Origin: Sphaerochaeta sp.
GTDB taxonomy: Bacteria; Spirochaetota; Spirochaetia; Sphaerochaetales; Sphaerochaetaceae
Assembly (NCBI GenBank): GCA_023228445.1
Contig: JALOBD010000153.1
Coordinates: forward strand, 1 to 5,171
DNA length: 5,171 nt
Direction of reading: 5' to 3'
Below, one piece after another: positions 1 through 5,171 of the stretch. A model generated the notes under the pieces. That model saw nothing but the letters and a program-made list of their open reading frames with translations. It was not told the origin of the DNA and made no database searches. Every line of letters begins with the position of its first letter. Position 1 is the first letter of the stretch. The position numbers and the translations under genes were made by a program.

Positions 1-203
1 AGGTCAGGCACGTCGGCCTCGCTGCTTGTCACGAAGCGGAACGGAGCACGCTCGCCATTGATGGTGATGCCATCTCTCTCATAGCGCCTCCTGCGCCCCT
101 CATCAACGAGGAAGGTGAGTCCTTCTGCACCGAGCACCCGGTGCAGGCGCAGTCCGTAGAGGGCCCCGACGGCTCCGCACCCGATGATGGTAACCTTCTT
201 CAT
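1..203 (-). CDS. Ketopantoate reductase (PanE/ApbA) family oxidoreductase, N-terminal part, cut by the window edge
   Basis: Only the first 67 codons are present; the gene continues past base 1. The protein begins MKKVTIIGCGAVGALYG, a Rossmann-fold dinucleotide-binding start (GxGxxG at residues 8-13), followed by a second beta strand (LTFLVDE) and an RDGITING segment. This matches the N-terminus of the 2-dehydropantoate 2-reductase family, where the NADPH site precedes a 'GI-x-I/V-NG' strand. Known members reduce ketopantoate to pantoate in coenzyme A synthesis, but the family has many paralogues acting on other 2-keto acids, and the catalytic Lys and Glu lie outside the window. The ATG overlaps the stop of the upstream peptidase gene as ATGA (200-203), so translation is probably coupled and the gene belongs to the same operon. 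The position behind a peptidase and a PHP hydrolase, rather than beside panB or panC, makes a catabolic paralogue as likely as true PanE. Family call is good; substrate is open. Confidence 0.82.
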   Translation of the reverse strand, partial: MKKVTIIGCGAVGALYGLRLHRVLGAEGLTFLVDEGRRRRYERDGITINGERAPFRFVTSSEADVPD

Positions 204-1270
204 GATTTCATGAGCTCCAACGTCAAGGTGGCCAAGGCCTCAAGTTCGGCGACCGGGATCTCTTCACTGGTCGAGTGGGCGCCGCGATACCCGCTGGCAA
301 CTGCCAGTGTCGGTATACCCCGTGCGTTGAGGATGTTGGCATCGCTGCCACCGAGGGTGGTCTTGGTTGCAAACGGCAGGGAGAGTCGGGCACAGGCCTC
401 AAAAAAGTTACGCAGTACTGGGCTCTCCTCCTCATGGCGGTAGCCGCTGTAGAGGGGGGTGTGTTTTATGGCCACCCCTCCACCATAGAAGGCGGAGGCC
501 TGCCCAAGCGCGTCCTTCATATCCTCGATTTGAGCGATGAGTTTTCTCTCATTGAGGCTCCGTGCCTCGAAGACCACCGTGGCCTGCTCGCTGACGATAT
601 TCTTCGCCCCTGCTGCGATGAAGGATCCGACGTTGGCAGTCGTCTCCTCATCGATGCGCAAGAGGCGCATCCGGTCGATGGCCCGGCTGGCCATCATGAT
701 GGCGCTCACCCCCTTCTCCGGCTCAAAGCCGGCGTGGGCAGCCCGTCCGGTGAAGGTGGCTTCGATCATATCGTGCCAGGCGGCCTGGACAACCGCCGTA
801 CCCACGCTGCCGGTGACATCGAGGGTGTAGCCGTGGTGCACCGGACCAAGGAGGGCGAGATCTACCTTGCTGGCACCAACGAGGCCCTCCTCCTCGGCGA
901 CGGTGAAGAGGATGGAGAGCGGCGGGTGGGCGATCTGCCCCTCCCTGATCCGCCTCAGCGCCCAAAGGATTGCCGCGATGGCTGCCTTGTCGTCGGCGCC
1001 GAGGGCAGTGGTGCCGTCGGTCTTGATGATTCCGTCACTGACGATGGGCTTGGCTCCGACTGCGAGGGTGACGGTATCCATGTGGGCGTTGAAGAGGACC
1101 GCTTCCCCGATCCCCGGCAGATGGGCGTAGAGGTTGCCCGCCCCATCATACGCGGTGGCACAGCCCAGCTTCAGCAGCTGGTGCTCCAAGAAGAGGGCGA
1201 GGCGGTCCTCCCCGTAGGAGGGGGAGTCGATACTCACCAACTCCAAGAATAGGTCGACGAGGGTGTGCAT
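200..1270 (-). CDS. M20-family metallopeptidase, PepT-like (tripeptidase/aminopeptidase type)
   Basis: A complete 356-residue cytoplasmic protein with no signal peptide. It has the full set of M20 di-zinc site residues: H63 and D65 in NAHMDTV, bridging D93 in LGADDKAA, general-base E126 and ligand E127 in VAEEEG, D151 in TLDVTGSVG, and H332 in GAHSTSEE. The segment from about 165 to 265 is the inserted lid/dimerisation domain and carries GRAAHAGFEPEKG, a motif of the PepT/YqjE-like branch. Family knowledge predicts release of N-terminal residues from short peptides, or hydrolysis of an acyl-amino acid or peptide-like amide; the exact substrate is unknown. It is slightly shorter than classical PepT (about 400 residues) and close to the PepT-like group. 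The ATG at 1270 is the only plausible start: VDLFLELVSIDSPS begins at residue 5 as in relatives, and no in-frame alternative lies just upstream. The 20 bases before it hold no Shine-Dalgarno. The stop overlaps the next gene by four bases. Confidence 0.9.
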   Translation of the reverse strand: MHTLVDLFLELVSIDSPSYGEDRLALFLEHQLLKLGCATAYDGAGNLYAHLPGIGEAVLFNAHMDTVTLAVGAKPIVSDGIIKTDGTTALGADDKAAIAAILWALRRIREGQIAHPPLSILFTVAEEEGLVGASKVDLALLGPVHHGYTLDVTGSVGTAVVQAAWHDMIEATFTGRAAHAGFEPEKGVSAIMMASRAIDRMRLLRIDEETTANVGSFIAAGAKNIVSEQATVVFEARSLNERKLIAQIEDMKDALGQASAFYGGGVAIKHTPLYSGYRHEEESPVLRNFFEACARLSLPFATKTTLGGSDANILNARGIPTLAVASGYRGAHSTSEEIPVAELEALATLTLELMKS

Positions 1271-1323
1271 TGTTCGACTATACCACAGGGAGAAAAGCCT
1301 TGGCCACTCTCTGGGAGGGGCAT
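1271..1323 (-). other. Short intergenic gap between the PHP and M20 genes, no terminator seen
   Basis: These 53 bases separate the stop of the PHP gene from the start of the peptidase gene. I find no GC-rich hairpin followed by a T run on the minus strand. The nearest thing is a GAGA/TCTC pairing around a GGCCAAGGC core, which is too weak for an intrinsic terminator. Read-through from the PHP gene, and hence one operon, is therefore likely. Confidence 0.5.
1277..1285 (-). promoter_or_regulatory. Candidate extended -10 promoter immediately before the M20 peptidase gene
   Basis: Read on the minus strand, the sequence is TGGTATAGT, an extended -10 (TG-N-TATAGT, five of six matches to TATAAT). 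Six bases (CGAACA) separate it from the ATG at 1270, so initiation at the usual distance would fall on or next to the A of the ATG and give a leaderless or nearly leaderless mRNA. No good -35 is visible 16-18 bases upstream, which fits an extended -10 but also leaves the call weak. It would sit inside the 53-base gap between the PHP and peptidase genes, as an internal operon promoter. Confidence 0.35.
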
Positions 1324-2748
1324 TCAGGAGTTGAGCGCGAGATACTTCTTTCGCTGGCGGGCAACACGTCCATGGATGTGGCCAAGCAGCGTCATCGCTT
1401 CCTCACGCTCTTCTCTGGTGCCGGTCGCCGCCTGCTTCATCAGCCGACCCTCCTCAACGCAGAGTGCATCGTGCAGCGGAACGTAATTCTTGAGCAGGAA
1501 GCCGGCATAGCGGACCAGGCGGGTCGATCCGATGAGCCTGAACTCCTCGCTGATCGTGTCGATCGCCACCGAGCGGAACGCCTTGATCGCGTCAATGATC
1601 GCCGTTCGTTCGTTTGCGGTGGAAAAGACCATCGTAGACGCGATGAGCGCCTTCGCGTTGCGCTCATCCGACCCATGGCTGTCGGTGCATCCCACGATCG
1701 GGTAGTGGTAGCCTCGCTCGCGGTCCTCGTGGTAGATGGCGGTCTGCAGCCCGTTTTGCTCAAAGTACGTCTCCCCGCCCAGCACCTCAAAGGCATCGAA
1801 GAGCTTGTGCTCGACCAGGTAGGCGTGCAGTGCTGCAGGGATGTGATCGACGGAGCCGGCGATCCAGTTGGGGTGGACATACAAGCCCAGGCCACCCGCC
1901 TCCCTGATCGCATCAAAGATCCAGTGCAATCCAGCGGCAGGAATGAGGTCGACATCGTCGGGGACCGTGATGGTGCGGGCGACCGCTTCGATGGTGCGGG
2001 AAAACTCCTCCCGGCTCATGACCGGTGGACACTTCGGAGTCAGTGAGCGGGTCGTCCAATCGGTCCCCACCTCCTCGGTGGCGACCCCTTCGACCAGGGC
2101 GTTGATACTATACTCGCCGCCGAAGTTGATGACGTGTGCATCCAGGTGGTCTGCTCCCACCGGGGGGAGTTGGACCTCCTCACCGGGGATGATGGTCAGT
2201 TCGGTGGGGATCGTCTCGTAGAACGAGCGGGCATAGAGGGAGGGGTAGTAGCGGCGATGGTCGGTGAGTGCAAGAAAGTCGTACCCGTGGCGCCGGTAGT
2301 TTGCACAGACGACCTCCGGCGCCTGGTCCCCGTCGGAGTAGGTGGAGTGCATGTGCAGGTCCCCCACCAGCGGGATGTACTGGCCGAGGTCTGCTTCGAT
2401 GCAGTAGATCTGGAAGGCTTGGATGAGGACCCGCTTGCCCTGTGCACTGCGTTCGATCTCTTCAAAGCGGAGGGTGTACTCCCCTTCGTTGGCGAAGGCA
2501 TGGGTGAAGGAGAAGCCGCGCTCTTGGGTGGCGGTGAGCACCATCTCGGTGCAGTCGCTTGAGGCCCTGTAGTAGGTGGGGTCTCCTCCCCTGCGGGCGA
2601 GGATCCTCAACAGGTACTGTCGGTTGGTCTGGAAATCCAATGCTCCCTTGAGCCACCGCAGGGTGATGAGGGTCTCCTTGTTGGCGAGGCAGACCTTCGG
2701 GAAGAGGTCGTAATCATACAGGTTCGGGTAGGCGATTGGAAACGGCAT
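1324..2748 (-). CDS. PHP-domain metallohydrolase (CehA/McbA-like) with an extra N-terminal domain
   Basis: A 474-residue protein. The PHP metal ligands all appear in order: H132 and H134 in DLHMHSTYSDG, D139, D163-H164 in LALTDHRRY, E190/E191 in IPGEEVQL, H205 in DAHVINFGG, H292 in YVHPNW, and D356 with H358 in VGCTDSHGS. This is an intact trinuclear-type site, so a phosphoesterase or related metal-dependent hydrolase is expected; substrate unknown. Residues 1 to about 128 form a separate, apparently beta-rich domain (VCLANKETLITLRWL onward) that I cannot name. A segment of about 70 residues (212-280) is inserted between the H205 and H292 motifs. The C-terminal 110 residues are mostly helical and highly charged. 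No signal peptide is seen. The start at 2748 is chosen over the in-frame ATG at 2925 because GAGGAG lies 7 bases upstream and because a good promoter falls inside the longer reading frame. It is the first gene of the minus-strand unit and diverges from the response regulator. Confidence 0.88.
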   Translation of the reverse strand: MPFPIAYPNLYDYDLFPKVCLANKETLITLRWLKGALDFQTNRQYLLRILARRGGDPTYYRASSDCTEMVLTATQERGFSFTHAFANEGEYTLRFEEIERSAQGKRVLIQAFQIYCIEADLGQYIPLVGDLHMHSTYSDGDQAPEVVCANYRRHGYDFLALTDHRRYYPSLYARSFYETIPTELTIIPGEEVQLPPVGADHLDAHVINFGGEYSINALVEGVATEEVGTDWTTRSLTPKCPPVMSREEFSRTIEAVARTITVPDDVDLIPAAGLHWIFDAIREAGGLGLYVHPNWIAGSVDHIPAALHAYLVEHKLFDAFEVLGGETYFEQNGLQTAIYHEDRERGYHYPIVGCTDSHGSDERNAKALIASTMVFSTANERTAIIDAIKAFRSVAIDTISEEFRLIGSTRLVRYAGFLLKNYVPLHDALCVEEGRLMKQAATGTREEREEAMTLLGHIHGRVARQRKKYLALNS

Positions 2749-2755
2749 GGCAGAG

Positions 2756-2761
2756 CTCCTC
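2756..2761 (-). promoter_or_regulatory. Ribosome binding site deciding the PHP gene start
   Basis: Minus-strand GAGGAG sits 7 bases before the ATG at 2748. Its quality, together with the promoter at 2789-2816, argues for the 474-residue product over the version extended by 59 residues. Confidence 0.75.
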
Positions 2762-2788
2762 ATCGGGCAGATGGATGGTGTTGTTCCC

Positions 2789-2816
2789 AGCATACCACCA
2801 TTCTCGGTGAATTCAA
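2789..2816 (-). promoter_or_regulatory. Candidate sigma-70-type promoter for the PHP-peptidase-oxidoreductase unit
   Basis: On the minus strand, TTGAAT (2816-2811, four of six to TTGACA) is followed after 16 bases by TATGCT (2794-2789, four of six to TATAAT). The -10 is preceded by TGG, giving an extended -10. The predicted transcript start is near 2782, leaving a leader of about 33 bases that includes the ribosome binding site. The bases upstream of the -35 are AT-rich and carry the phased repeats. This is the best-looking promoter in the window, read by eye only. Confidence 0.5.
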
Positions 2817-2850
2817 TTTGTAATAATTTGCAGAAGTTTGTCTTATTTTG
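2817..2850 (+). repeat. Four TTTG elements at an exact 10-base period in the divergent spacer
   Basis: TTTG occurs at 2817-2820, 2827-2830, 2837-2840 and 2847-2850 (CAAA on the minus strand), that is, every 10 bases on one face of the helix. The intervening six bases differ from unit to unit, so this is a phased motif and not a simple tandem duplication. The array abuts the -35 of the PHP-gene promoter. It could be a binding region for the neighbouring AraC-type response regulator, a bent AT-rich UP-element-like segment, or both. The spacing is directly visible; the function is inferred. Confidence 0.5.
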
Positions 2851-2867
2851 CTCTAACTCTTCCTTAC

Positions 2868-2879
2868 TGAAACGTTTGC
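2868..2879. promoter_or_regulatory. Candidate LacI-family-type operator
   Basis: TGAAACGTTTGC contains the perfect 8-base palindrome AAACGTTT (2870-2877) with a central CG, the core common to operators of LacI/GalR-family repressors such as PurR and RbsR. It lies just upstream of the candidate -35 of the response-regulator gene. No LacI-family gene is in the window, so the repressor would be encoded elsewhere. The flanks are only partly symmetric. Confidence 0.3.
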
Positions 2880-2908
2880 TTGCAGATTCACACACCATGG
2901 GATATCCT
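2880..2908 (+). promoter_or_regulatory. Weak candidate promoter for the response regulator-kinase unit
   Basis: TTGCAG (2880-2885) and TATCCT (2903-2908) are separated by 17 bases, each a partial match to sigma-70 consensus. Transcription would begin near 2915 with a short leader that includes the ribosome binding site. The poor boxes would suit a promoter that needs an activator, but they may also be coincidental. Confidence 0.25.
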
Positions 2909-2927
2909 GACAAGGCGAATTTCATGC

Positions 2928-2935
2928 AAAGGGGG
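2928..2935 (+). promoter_or_regulatory. Ribosome binding site of the response regulator gene
   Basis: AAAGGGGG lies 5 bases before the ATG at 2941. It supports that start, which is also where the receiver domain begins directly (MFTVVMCDDES). The ATG at 2924 is out of frame. Confidence 0.7.
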
Positions 2936-2940
2936 CACCG

Positions 2941-4326
2941 ATGTTCACTGTGGTCATGTGTGATGATGAGTCATGGGTGCTGAAAGGACTGCAGACCATC
3001 ATCGATTGGCACGCATATGGATTCTCGTCGATCAAGGCCTTCCAACGCCCCGCCGAAGCGCTTGCCACAATCCTTGCCAGCCAGCCCGACCTGGTGATAA
3101 CCGACGTGAAGATGCCCGGCCTCTCCGGCCTCGAGTTGATGGAACAGGCAAGAGAGCGTGGCAACACATCGGTGTTCGTCATCGTCTCCGCCTACGCGGA
3201 GTTTGATTATGTCCAGCGCGCACTCGACAGTGGGGCGTTCTCCTACCTCCTCAAACCCTTGGAAGAGGAGAAGGTCATCGAGGTGGCCGAGAAGGTCAGC
3301 ACGGTGCTGAAGAAGCGTGATGAATCGAGGGTGGCATCGACGCTCAAGAAGTTGGTTTTGCAGACCCTCACCGCCAATGAGCCGGTGGATATGGACTGCC
3401 TGCGCGAGCGTGGGCCGCATGATGGGCGATGCTACCGCTTCTATGCGCTCAGTGAGTTGCCGCCAGCAAGCCAAGGGTTGTGGACCCAGGTGCACGATGA
3501 GCTGTTCATCGGTGTGGTGGAGCAGGGTCACCGGCTCCAGTTGCCCGCCTCGTGGGGGCGGGGAGGGTGCTTTGCCACCGACGAGGATGTACCCTGCTGT
3601 TTGCGTGAAGCGTTGATCGCCTACTACACCGTTCTCTTCCATGGCAGAGCTGAGTGGCATTTGAGCTACCAGGGGCCCGACGCTGCCCTGCATGGCAGCG
3701 TACGTACGCTCCTCGAGGCAGTTGAGGAGGGGGACAAGGCCCGCGCCCTCGTCCTGGTCGACGAGTACGAAACGAAGTGTACGGAGGAAGGGGTCTCAAT
3801 CGATGGCTTGATGCTCTTCTACAATACGTTGCTCATCGGCTTGCTCACCATCTTCCCCGACTCGGCGGTCAGCGAGAACCTTCAACCCTTCCACGATTGC
3901 TTTCAGATGTACGGAGTCTTGCAGACCCTCGAACGGTATGTGAAGACCATCCGAATCCTGGTGGTGAACTATACCACTGAGGCGCTTTCAAGGGACGACC
4001 AGCTCGATGTAGGCGAGTTGGCAGTACAGTACGTGGACCAACACTACCGCCAGCCCATCACCCTCGAACAACTCTCCTGTCAGTTCAATGTGAGCCTGAG
4101 CCACCTCTGCCGTCAATTCAAGCGAGCGTGCGAGATGACCTTCACCGAGTACCTGCGCAAACGACGCATCGACTACGCGTGCACGCTGCTGCGCGGGACG
4201 AACAACTCCGTCTCCGAGATCGGGCGGCAGGTCGGCTTCGAGGACTACTTCTACTTCAACAAGGTCTTCAAGCGTGCCGTGGGCATCTCTCCTGCAGCGT
4301 ATCGAAAGGGCAGTGGCGATGAGTAG
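2941..4326 (+). CDS. YesN-like response regulator, receiver plus AraC-type DNA-binding domain
   Basis: A complete 461-residue cytoplasmic transcription regulator. Residues 1 to about 120 are a receiver domain with all conserved positions: acidic pair D8-D9, phosphoacceptor D55 in LVITDVKMPG, S83 in IVSAYAEF, and K105 in YLLKPLEE. Residues from about 355 to 457 form an AraC/XylS domain with two helix-turn-helix motifs: the first around ITLEQLSCQFNVSLSHLCRQ (373-392), the second around SVSEIGRQVGFEDYFYFNKV (423-442), ending in the usual GISPAAYRK. The roughly 230-residue linker between them has no domain I can name, as is usual for YesN-type proteins. Such regulators pair with YesM-type kinases and often control sugar or other nutrient uptake and breakdown genes. 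The gene overlaps the kinase start by 8 bases, so the two are co-transcribed and probably translationally coupled. It is divergent from the PHP gene and is the obvious candidate to bind the spacer. Confidence 0.94.
   Translation: MFTVVMCDDESWVLKGLQTIIDWHAYGFSSIKAFQRPAEALATILASQPDLVITDVKMPGLSGLELMEQARERGNTSVFVIVSAYAEFDYVQRALDSGAFSYLLKPLEEEKVIEVAEKVSTVLKKRDESRVASTLKKLVLQTLTANEPVDMDCLRERGPHDGRCYRFYALSELPPASQGLWTQVHDELFIGVVEQGHRLQLPASWGRGGCFATDEDVPCCLREALIAYYTVLFHGRAEWHLSYQGPDAALHGSVRTLLEAVEEGDKARALVLVDEYETKCTEEGVSIDGLMLFYNTLLIGLLTIFPDSAVSENLQPFHDCFQMYGVLQTLERYVKTIRILVVNYTTEALSRDDQLDVGELAVQYVDQHYRQPITLEQLSCQFNVSLSHLCRQFKRACEMTFTEYLRKRRIDYACTLLRGTNNSVSEIGRQVGFEDYFYFNKVFKRAVGISPAAYRKGSGDE
4305..4310 (+). 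promoter_or_regulatory. Ribosome binding site of the sensor kinase gene, inside the response regulator gene
   Basis: AAAGGG lies within the last codons of the response regulator gene, 8 bases before the ATG at 4319. It fixes the kinase start and supports translation from the shared mRNA. Confidence 0.6.
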
Positions 4327-5171
4327 GGAGAACACCTATTCGATCAACAGGCTCCTCTCCGCATTCTTTGCGCTCTTCTCCATCGCCCTGCTGAGCCTCT
4401 CCGCCTTCTACTTCTCCTCCTTCTCCTCGATGGTCTACGCCGATAGCCTCTCTTGGTTCCAAGAGCGGGCAGAGGATAACGCCGACGAGTTGAAGCAAGG
4501 CCTTCAGACGTCGGTGACCCAACTCTCCTGGTTTTCCACGATGATCGAGAACAATGACTATTGGGCCAGCACCAACTCCTATGAGCGGTTGCTGCACTTG
4601 AGAAACCTCTCGGGAAACCTCCGCGGCCTGATGGTGATCTCGCCCTACACCGACGCTGTTCTCGTCTCACAGGTCGGCAGCGATGTCATCCTCGAGAGCC
4701 ACATCCTCGACGAAGAGGTATTTTTGAAGTTCCTGGACAAGTACAATCGCCGCAGGATCGCCATCCCCTCCTCCTTCGAGCTCTTTTGGGCCACCGAGGG
4801 CGGAGAGCCGTCGCACCTCGTCCTGCGCAGACCGATCAATGCATATGACCAACACGGCAACTTCACCCGCAGTATTGCCAGTGCCTACATGGCCCTACGC
4901 CTCGAGACGCTGTTGCCACCCCCTGAAATGGGTGAGCTGTGCCTGCTCTGCATCAAGGAGGGCGGCATCTTCGAGGTCCTTTACTCCGCAAATGGGGTGC
5001 GACAGGTCGACGCGCTGGCATTGGATGGGAACGACAGCGAGAGTACGATCACCATCGAGGGGATCGAGTACCTGATCTCGGTCCACGACATCGACTACGG
5101 CGGACTCTCCCTTGTCCTGCTGCAGTCCAAGAAACCGGTGGTGTTCCGCAACATCTCGGTACTGGTCAAGG
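4319..5171 (+). CDS. Membrane sensor protein, probable YesM-type histidine kinase, N-terminal part cut by the window edge
   Basis: The reading frame stays open from the ATG at 4319 to the right edge, giving 284 codons. Residues 1-10 are short and polar with Arg at 3 and 11. Residues 12-38 are a strong transmembrane segment (LLSAFFALFSIALLSLSAFY and on). From about 40 to 270 is an extracytoplasmic region: a helical start (ERAEDNADELKQGLQ), then mixed alpha/beta sequence including NLRGLMVISPYTDAVLV and a GNFTRSIASAYMALRLETLL stretch, consistent with a double-Cache (PAS-like) sensor. The last residues, LLQSKKPVVFRNISVLVK, look like the approach to a second transmembrane helix. HAMP, the phosphoacceptor His and the ATPase domain lie beyond the window, so the kinase call rests on the layout and on overlap with the YesN-like gene. 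The ligand cannot be predicted; a solute-binding-protein or sugar signal is typical of the family. Confidence 0.8.
   Translation, partial: MSRENTYSINRLLSAFFALFSIALLSLSAFYFSSFSSMVYADSLSWFQERAEDNADELKQGLQTSVTQLSWFSTMIENNDYWASTNSYERLLHLRNLSGNLRGLMVISPYTDAVLVSQVGSDVILESHILDEEVFLKFLDKYNRRRIAIPSSFELFWATEGGEPSHLVLRRPINAYDQHGNFTRSIASAYMALRLETLLPPPEMGELCLLCIKEGGIFEVLYSANGVRQVDALALDGNDSESTITIEGIEYLISVHDIDYGGLSLVLLQSKKPVVFRNISVLVK

Noticed and set aside
275..1252. Long open frame on the plus strand opposite the M20 peptidase gene (325 codons)
   Set aside because: It lies wholly antisense to a gene with a complete catalytic motif set. Its translation is Gly/Glu/Asp-rich with no domain, as expected for a GC-rich antisense shadow.
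1285..1323. Possible intrinsic terminator after the PHP gene
   Set aside because: The GGCCAAGGC core followed by TTTT looks suggestive, but CCAAGG is merely self-complementary with no room for a loop, and the outer GAGA/TCTC pairing is only four bases.
1270..2046. Plus-strand open frame of 258 codons opposite the PHP gene
   Set aside because: It is antisense to conserved PHP motifs, and its Arg/Asp/Val-rich translation resembles no family.
2749..2940. Riboswitch or small RNA in the divergent spacer
   Set aside because: Both predicted leaders are about 25-35 bases, too short for a known riboswitch, and no multi-stem structure is evident.
2971..3693. Minus-strand open frame of 240 codons opposite the response regulator
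   Set aside because: It overlaps a fully conserved receiver domain on the other strand; the protein is His/Leu/Gly-rich without a motif, so it is a shadow frame.
1..5171. CRISPR array, insertion sequence, tRNA or attachment site
   Set aside because: I saw no spaced identical repeats of suitable length, transposase motif, terminal inverted repeats or tRNA-like cloverleaf on either strand.

Overview
This is a gene-dense bacterial stretch of moderately high GC (about 58-60% by eye; the one real intergenic region is much more AT-rich). It holds two divergent transcription units facing away from a roughly 190-base regulatory spacer (2749-2940). A YesN/YesM-type two-component system of this kind is typical of Firmicutes (for example Paenibacillus) and of Spirochaetota such as Sphaerochaeta. 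From overall style I lean weakly to a spirochaete-like or Firmicute-like heterotroph. There is no rRNA or other marker to settle this.

Minus-strand unit, in transcription order: a PHP-domain metallohydrolase with an extra N-terminal domain (2748-1324); after a 53-base gap, an M20-family PepT-like metallopeptidase (1270-200); and, overlapping its stop by four bases (ATGA), the first 67 codons of a ketopantoate-reductase-family NAD(P)-dependent oxidoreductase that runs off the left edge (203-1).

Plus-strand unit: a complete YesN-like response regulator with an N-terminal receiver, a long linker and a C-terminal AraC-type DNA-binding domain (2941-4326). Its 3' end overlaps by 8 bases the start of a membrane sensor protein, very likely its cognate YesM-type histidine kinase (4319 to the right edge). 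Only the first transmembrane segment and most of the extracytoplasmic sensor region are in the window.

The spacer holds candidate promoters for both directions, a LacI-type AAACGTTT palindrome, and four TTTG elements spaced exactly 10 bases apart, next to the -35 of the PHP gene. Four same-face contacts are what two AraC-type monomers, each with two helix-turn-helix motifs, could make. The working model is that an external ligand sensed by the kinase switches the response regulator, which acts in the spacer on the divergent hydrolase/peptidase/oxidoreductase unit. That link is inference from layout and from the repeats. The substrates of the three enzymes cannot be read from sequence alone, and no mobile element, CRISPR array, tRNA or rRNA is visible.
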